From contig USQK01000034.1 of assembly GCA_900556785.1 (NCBI GenBank), positions 1 through 17,400 of the forward strand: a stretch of 17,400 nt of DNA, written 5' to 3'. Below, in pieces: positions 14,281-17,400 of the stretch. The notes under the pieces were generated by a model, which was not told where the DNA came from, did no database searches, and was given only the letters and a program-made list of their open reading frames with translations. Numbering within the stretch: the first letter of the stretch is position 1; each line of letters begins with the position of its first letter. This DNA comes from an uncultured Veillonella sp. Its GTDB lineage: Bacteria > Bacillota > Negativicutes > Veillonellales > Veillonellaceae. The position numbers and the translations under genes were made by a program.

Positions 14281-15646
14281 AAGTACAGAGCCAAAACAGA
14301 ATAAAAAGAAACGAAGCCGGCGCTCAAAAGGGCCGGCTTTATACAACGAGCAACAAAATCTAGGCGCTGCTAAGGTTGAGAATGCTAAAACTAGCACTAA
14401 TCGAAAGCCATTGCGTAGGACGAAACGCAAGTCCACAAAGCTTTCTGAGGGCGTAGCAAAGCAAGCTAGCCATTTAGCTTCCAATATGCGTGAAGCCATG
14501 GTTAGAGTCACGAAGATGCGCCGTGTGGAACGTCGTAATCGTGAGACTGTAGCTATTGCAAAAACTACACCAGCTATGACCTTGAAGCGCCTAGTTCGTC
14601 CGGAACAGGTGGGCGATTTAATGGGACGATTAAATCGTTCATTAAACTTTGACTTGGGCATCGACTTAGGAACTGCGAATATTCTTATTTTCGCTAAAGG
14701 TAAGGGCTTAGTCTTAGATGAGCCAGCTTATATTGCGAAAGATGATAAAACAGGGGATATTCTTGCCTTAGGCGAAGCTGCACGTACTATGATAGGACGT
14801 ACACCTAAAGGCATATCTGTTATTCGCCCTGTTCAAGCAGGTGTTATTGCAGATTATGATATGACCGAATTTATGTTAAAGTATTTTATTCGTTCAGTCG
14901 TGCCTGCTTCTAGATTGATGAAAACGCGTATTATCGTATGTGTACCATCTGGGATTACACCTGTTGAAAAACGGGCCATTTTAGAAGCTTTGCTTAGAAC
15001 TGGGGCCAAGAAGACTGTCTTGATAGAGGAACCATTGGCGGCAGCTATGGGGACAGGTCTCAATGATGCAGACCAAGTTGGGGCCATGGTTGTCGATGTT
15101 GGTGGCGGTACTACGGATATTGCAGTTCTTTGTGATACGGGTGTTGTTGTAAGTGAATCCCTTCGCATTGGGGGAGATTCCTTCAATGAATCTATTATCC
15201 GTTACATCCGTCGTAAGAAGAGACTTGTTATTGGACCTTTAACAGCAGAAAAGATTAAGATTTCTGTAGGTACTGTAGATCGTCGTGCTAAGGAGCGAAC
15301 TATAGAGGTTAGAGGGCGTGATGCAAGCTCTGGACTACCTAAGATGGTTGCTGTTAATTCCTTAGAAATTCAACGTGCCTTAGAGGCGCAAGTGATGAAT
15401 ATTCTAGAAGGAATTAAATCTATTTTAGAAAAAACGCCACCAGAACTTGTAGCGGCTATTAATGATCACGGCATCATTCTTACCGGTGGCGGTGCTCTCA
15501 TCGATGGGTTAGATCGTGTTATTACACGTTCTGTAGGTATTGCATCGTATTTGGTAGAGTCTCCACGATATGCTGTTATCAAAGGGGTTGCTAAAGCTCT
15601 TGATGAAATGTCACAATTGCGTGATACCTTGGATGAATTACAATAA
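14252..15646 (+). CDS. mreB: MreB/Mbl actin-like cell-shape protein with basic N-terminal extension (start uncertain)
   Basis: Bacterial actin that organises cell-wall synthesis on the inner membrane. The core (from about residue 124 counted from GTG 14252) is complete: phosphate-1 GIDLGTANILIFAKGKG, LIEEPLAAAMGTGL, phosphate-2 VVDVGGGTTDIAVL and adenosine motif LTGGGALIDGL. Upstream the frame stays open for about 120 more residues. By my count that stretch holds 32 Lys/Arg and 8 Glu with no Asp, and it uses Arg codons such as CGA, CGG, CGC and AGG that are less favoured in the neighbouring core genes. Candidate starts are GTG 14252 or TTG 14261, inside the end of murA and suggesting translational coupling. 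The alternative is ATG 14621, which has AGGTGGG at 14607-14613 and would give a standard 341-residue MreB. I favour translation of the extension because a 370-base open frame is unlikely by chance in AT-rich DNA. Genomic position after murA suggests the Mbl branch. Confidence 0.88.
   Translation: MLILFGLTNKSTEPKQNKKKRSRRSKGPALYNEQQNLGAAKVENAKTSTNRKPLRRTKRKSTKLSEGVAKQASHLASNMREAMVRVTKMRRVERRNRETVAIAKTTPAMTLKRLVRPEQVGDLMGRLNRSLNFDLGIDLGTANILIFAKGKGLVLDEPAYIAKDDKTGDILALGEAARTMIGRTPKGISVIRPVQAGVIADYDMTEFMLKYFIRSVVPASRLMKTRIIVCVPSGITPVEKRAILEALLRTGAKKTVLIEEPLAAAMGTGLNDADQVGAMVVDVGGGTTDIAVLCDTGVVVSESLRIGGDSFNESIIRYIRRKKRLVIGPLTAEKIKISVGTVDRRAKERTIEVRGRDASSGLPKMVAVNSLEIQRALEAQVMNILEGIKSILEKTPPELVAAINDHGIILTGGGALIDGLDRVITRSVGIASYLVESPRYAVIKGVAKALDEMSQLRDTLDELQ
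14314..14339 (+). repeat. GC-rich hairpin just after murA, inside the mreB extension
   Basis: AAGCCGGC (14314-14321) pairs perfectly with GCCGGCTT (14332-14339) around a 10-base loop, 33 bases after the murA stop. Only three T follow before ATACAAC, so it is not a good intrinsic terminator. It may affect read-through or translation between murA and mreB. Confidence 0.5.
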
Positions 15647-15675
15647 AATATTGTATTGACATACTATGTAAATTG

Positions 15676-15742
15676 ACGAAGTTGCTATTTATAGTTAGGC
15701 CATTGATGATTGGAATAACTGTAGATAGTAACTTCGTTTTTT
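15676..15742 (+). terminator. Unusually long hairpin terminator after mreB
   Basis: Bases 15676-15697 pair with 15716-15737 as a continuous 22-bp stem with three G-U pairs and no mismatch. An 18-base apical region can add a CCA/TGG pairing. Six T at 15737-15742 complete a terminator. Confidence 0.85.
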
Positions 15743-15754
15743 AGTGCCCTCTTT

Positions 15755-15783
15755 TTGTAATTTTCATCTTTATGATGTATACT
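15755..15783 (+). promoter_or_regulatory. Likely promoter of the AMIN-domain protein gene
   Basis: TTGTAA (15755-15760) and TATACT (15778-15783), 17 bases apart, lie directly after the mreB terminator. The leader would be about 75 bases. Confidence 0.55.
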
Positions 15784-15863
15784 ATAGTAAAAGTATATTG
15801 CATAAAATTGATGTATAAAATTAAACTTTATTAATATGGTTTGTCGCTATAGAGGAATTGTAT

Positions 15864-17207
15864 ATGAAACGATATTTATATATGACTTTTGCTGTTTTAG
15901 GTTTTCTAGGCAGTACCATACCTTATGCTGAGGCTGGGAATTTAACAGGCGTACGTGTATCTAATCATGAAGGCACAAGTCGAATTGTATTGGATGTATC
16001 TGAAATGCCTGTATCTTGGACTAAGTCTTATAATGAGTCCACACATGCCCTTACACTTAACCTTGGTGGTACTACAAATGGATTGACGGGTCCTATAGCG
16101 CAAAATAATACAAAAACAGGTGTTTTAAAAGGCATTGGCTTACAACCTGTTAATGGATCTTTGCAAGTAACATTGACGGCTAACAAGGATGTACAACATC
16201 ATGAATTTACATTGGAGAAGCCATCGCGTATTGTAGTTGATTTGTTTTCTAGCTATGCTCAACAAACAACAAAGGATGTAAATAAATCTGTTACGTATAG
16301 CAAGATTAATAACACTGTAGCAGAAGGAAAAATCCAAGCCTTTGCATTATCTGTGGACAATGATTCATCTATGGTGGTCGCTCATGTTTCGGAAGGTAAA
16401 CCCTTATCATCTGTAGTTCAATCGCATACTGCTATAATTGGGGCAAAGGTAAAAGGTAGTAGTTTTGATCGCCCTTATTCGGTAGCAAGTGATGGAACTA
16501 TTGATTTAGAGCGTATTTCTAACCGTGGCACCTTGCGATATACACCAAATCGTGGATATTTTATTGAAGAAAAAAGACCTTTACTACAGGCTAAAACACA
16601 GAAGGATACATTCCTGATTACCTCTGTTAATACAAGTCGTAAAGAAAATGCTTTGACTCTATATACATCAGCGTATGGGGCATCTACAAAGACTAATGAC
16701 TTTGGATACGAAGTGACTGTTGCTAATGGCAAGGTCGTTAGTGGTCAAAAAGGAAATTCTAAAATTGGAGAAAACCAATATGTATTATCTGGGCATGGAG
16801 AATCAAGAGATGCACTGCGTAAATTAAAAGTGGGCACACCGATTACGATTCAAAATAGACCGGAGTTAGCACAAGTTAGCACCACTGGTGGTGCAGCGCT
16901 ACAAGCGGGTACTATGGTATTAAAGAATGGCAATTATGTAGGTGCTGATGGGACCCATAATAAAGCTCGTAGTTTCATAGGAACTACAAAAGATCATAAT
17001 TTAGTGGTCCTCACTGTTGATAAAGCAGGCCTTCAATCCGTAGGGGTCACACAACAAGAAGGGGCCAAACTATTATCTAAGCTAGGCGTCGTAGATGGTG
17101 CTGAATTATCGAATCAAGGTAGTGTTGATTTAGTAGTCAATGATACGTACGTTCATAAAGCGACTTCAAATCCTACGACCTATGAGGATATTGTAATTAT
17201 AAAATGA
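15864..17207 (+). CDS. Secreted AMIN-domain protein with degenerate phosphodiester-glycosidase (NAGPA-like) domain
   Basis: A 447-residue exported protein. A signal peptide is visible at residues 1-24 (basic MKR, hydrophobic core, AEA before Gly). An AMIN-type domain occupies about 26-128 (LTGVRVSNHEGTSRIVLDV ... KPSRIVVDLF); such domains target proteins to peptidoglycan or the envelope. The remainder, about 190-447, follows the pattern of the phosphodiester glycosidase/NAGPA family: LTLYTSAYGASTKT, YVLSGHGESRDALRKLKVG, ARSFIGTTKDHNLVVLTVD, VGVTQQEGAKLLSKLGVVDGA. The family's NLDGGGS motif is replaced by ELSNQGS (414-420), and the usual NGGFF-like segment reads KGSSF. Catalysis is therefore doubtful. 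ATG 15864 follows AGAGG; the in-frame TTG at 15858 is less likely. It is probably a single-gene unit, as a promoter follows before the next gene. Confidence 0.75.
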   Translation: MKRYLYMTFAVLGFLGSTIPYAEAGNLTGVRVSNHEGTSRIVLDVSEMPVSWTKSYNESTHALTLNLGGTTNGLTGPIAQNNTKTGVLKGIGLQPVNGSLQVTLTANKDVQHHEFTLEKPSRIVVDLFSSYAQQTTKDVNKSVTYSKINNTVAEGKIQAFALSVDNDSSMVVAHVSEGKPLSSVVQSHTAIIGAKVKGSSFDRPYSVASDGTIDLERISNRGTLRYTPNRGYFIEEKRPLLQAKTQKDTFLITSVNTSRKENALTLYTSAYGASTKTNDFGYEVTVANGKVVSGQKGNSKIGENQYVLSGHGESRDALRKLKVGTPITIQNRPELAQVSTTGGAALQAGTMVLKNGNYVGADGTHNKARSFIGTTKDHNLVVLTVDKAGLQSVGVTQQEGAKLLSKLGVVDGAELSNQGSVDLVVNDTYVHKATSNPTTYEDIVIIK

Positions 17208-17228
17208 ATTCGTTGCATACAATTTTGT

Positions 17229-17257
17229 TTGAAATATTAGTAATAATTTAGTATACT
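17229..17257 (+). promoter_or_regulatory. Promoter of the last, partial gene
   Basis: TTGAAA (17229-17234) and TATACT (17252-17257) have a 17-base spacer. This is followed by a very strong ribosome site AAAGGAGGG at 17281-17289, suggesting high expression. Confidence 0.65.
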
Positions 17258-17295
17258 ATACATACATAACTAATTTTGTAAAAGGAGGGATCGTT

Positions 17296-17400
17296 ATGAA
17301 AAGAGTAGTGTTGGCATTAGCTGCTTTAGGCATTTTAAGTGTTAACTCTGTAATGGCGGCCCCTGTATCATACCAAAGTGTATTAACAGGTAAAGTTGCT
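17296..17400 (+). CDS. Exported protein of unknown function (3' end cut by window edge)
   Basis: Only 35 residues are visible. They begin MKRVVLALAALGILSVNSVM, a typical signal peptide with likely cleavage after AMAA or nearby, then a short mature start PVSYQSVLTGKVA. The ATG follows a near-ideal Shine-Dalgarno with 6-7 bases spacing. The gene has its own promoter and follows another secreted envelope protein. The mature part is too short to assign a family. Confidence 0.75.
   Translation, partial: MKRVVLALAALGILSVNSVMAAPVSYQSVLTGKVA

Noticed and set aside
14314..14340. Intrinsic terminator between murA and mreB
   Set aside because: The 8-bp GC-rich stem is followed by only three T and then ATAC, and it lies in an open frame continuous with mreB. 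It is listed only as a hairpin.
15656..15661. TTGACA just after mreB as the -35 of the next gene
   Set aside because: No -10 lies 15-19 bases downstream, and any transcript would run straight into the terminator at 15676-15742. The TTGTAA/TATACT pair further on is better placed.
1..17400. Mobile elements, CRISPR arrays, tRNA or rRNA genes, toxin-antitoxin or phage-defence systems
   Set aside because: No transposase, integrase, regularly spaced repeats, tRNA cloverleaf or defence-type protein was recognisable. The gaps between genes are short and explained by promoters, terminators and the riboswitch.

Overview
The window reads as a low-GC chromosomal segment from a diderm Firmicute of the class Negativicutes, most likely Veillonella or a close relative. 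This is inferred from several things together: Firmicute-type ribosome binding sites and promoters, the gene order dusB-greA-lysS and murA-mreB/mbl, a Gram-negative style secreted AMIN-domain protein, and purine and gluconeogenic genes that suit an organism living on lactate and purines rather than sugars. Every gene I can support is on the + strand. I see no phage, transposon, CRISPR array, tRNA or rRNA.

Layout: (1) 1-3168: the 3' part of a tRNA-dihydrouridine synthase (dusB, cut by the left edge), then greA-lysS behind a perfect consensus promoter whose leader holds a terminator-like hairpin. A strong terminator follows lysS. (2) 3169-5430: a fold-I ornithine decarboxylase (speC/speF type). 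(3) 5431-8634: a 404-base gap with a strong promoter and a complete guanine-class purine riboswitch with an overlapping terminator. These control a PbuG/AzgA-type purine permease, followed by guanine deaminase and a strong terminator. (4) 8635-9755: a cation-diffusion-facilitator-like membrane protein that lacks part of the usual metal site. (5) 9756-12881: serS-tal-glpX, probably one operon, ending in a strong terminator. (6) 12882-15742: murA (TTG start) behind a leader with two tandem hairpins, overlapping an MreB/Mbl gene that carries a very basic N-terminal extension of about 120 residues, then an unusually long hairpin terminator. (7) 15743-17400: a secreted AMIN + phosphodiester-glycosidase-like protein with a degenerate active-site motif, and the start of another secreted protein cut by the right edge.

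How the genes fit together: the riboswitch region forms a guanine uptake and deamination module. glpX and tal supply fructose-6-phosphate and pentose intermediates from gluconeogenesis. murA and MreB serve peptidoglycan synthesis. The ornithine decarboxylase may supply putrescine, which is known as a covalent peptidoglycan constituent in Veillonella.

Most of the window is ordinary housekeeping. I did not find a clear new multi-gene system. The items most worth a second look are the basic extension on MreB, the apparent pseudo-enzyme at 15864-17207, the attenuator-like hairpin in the greA leader, the CDF protein with altered ligand positions, and the structured murA leader.
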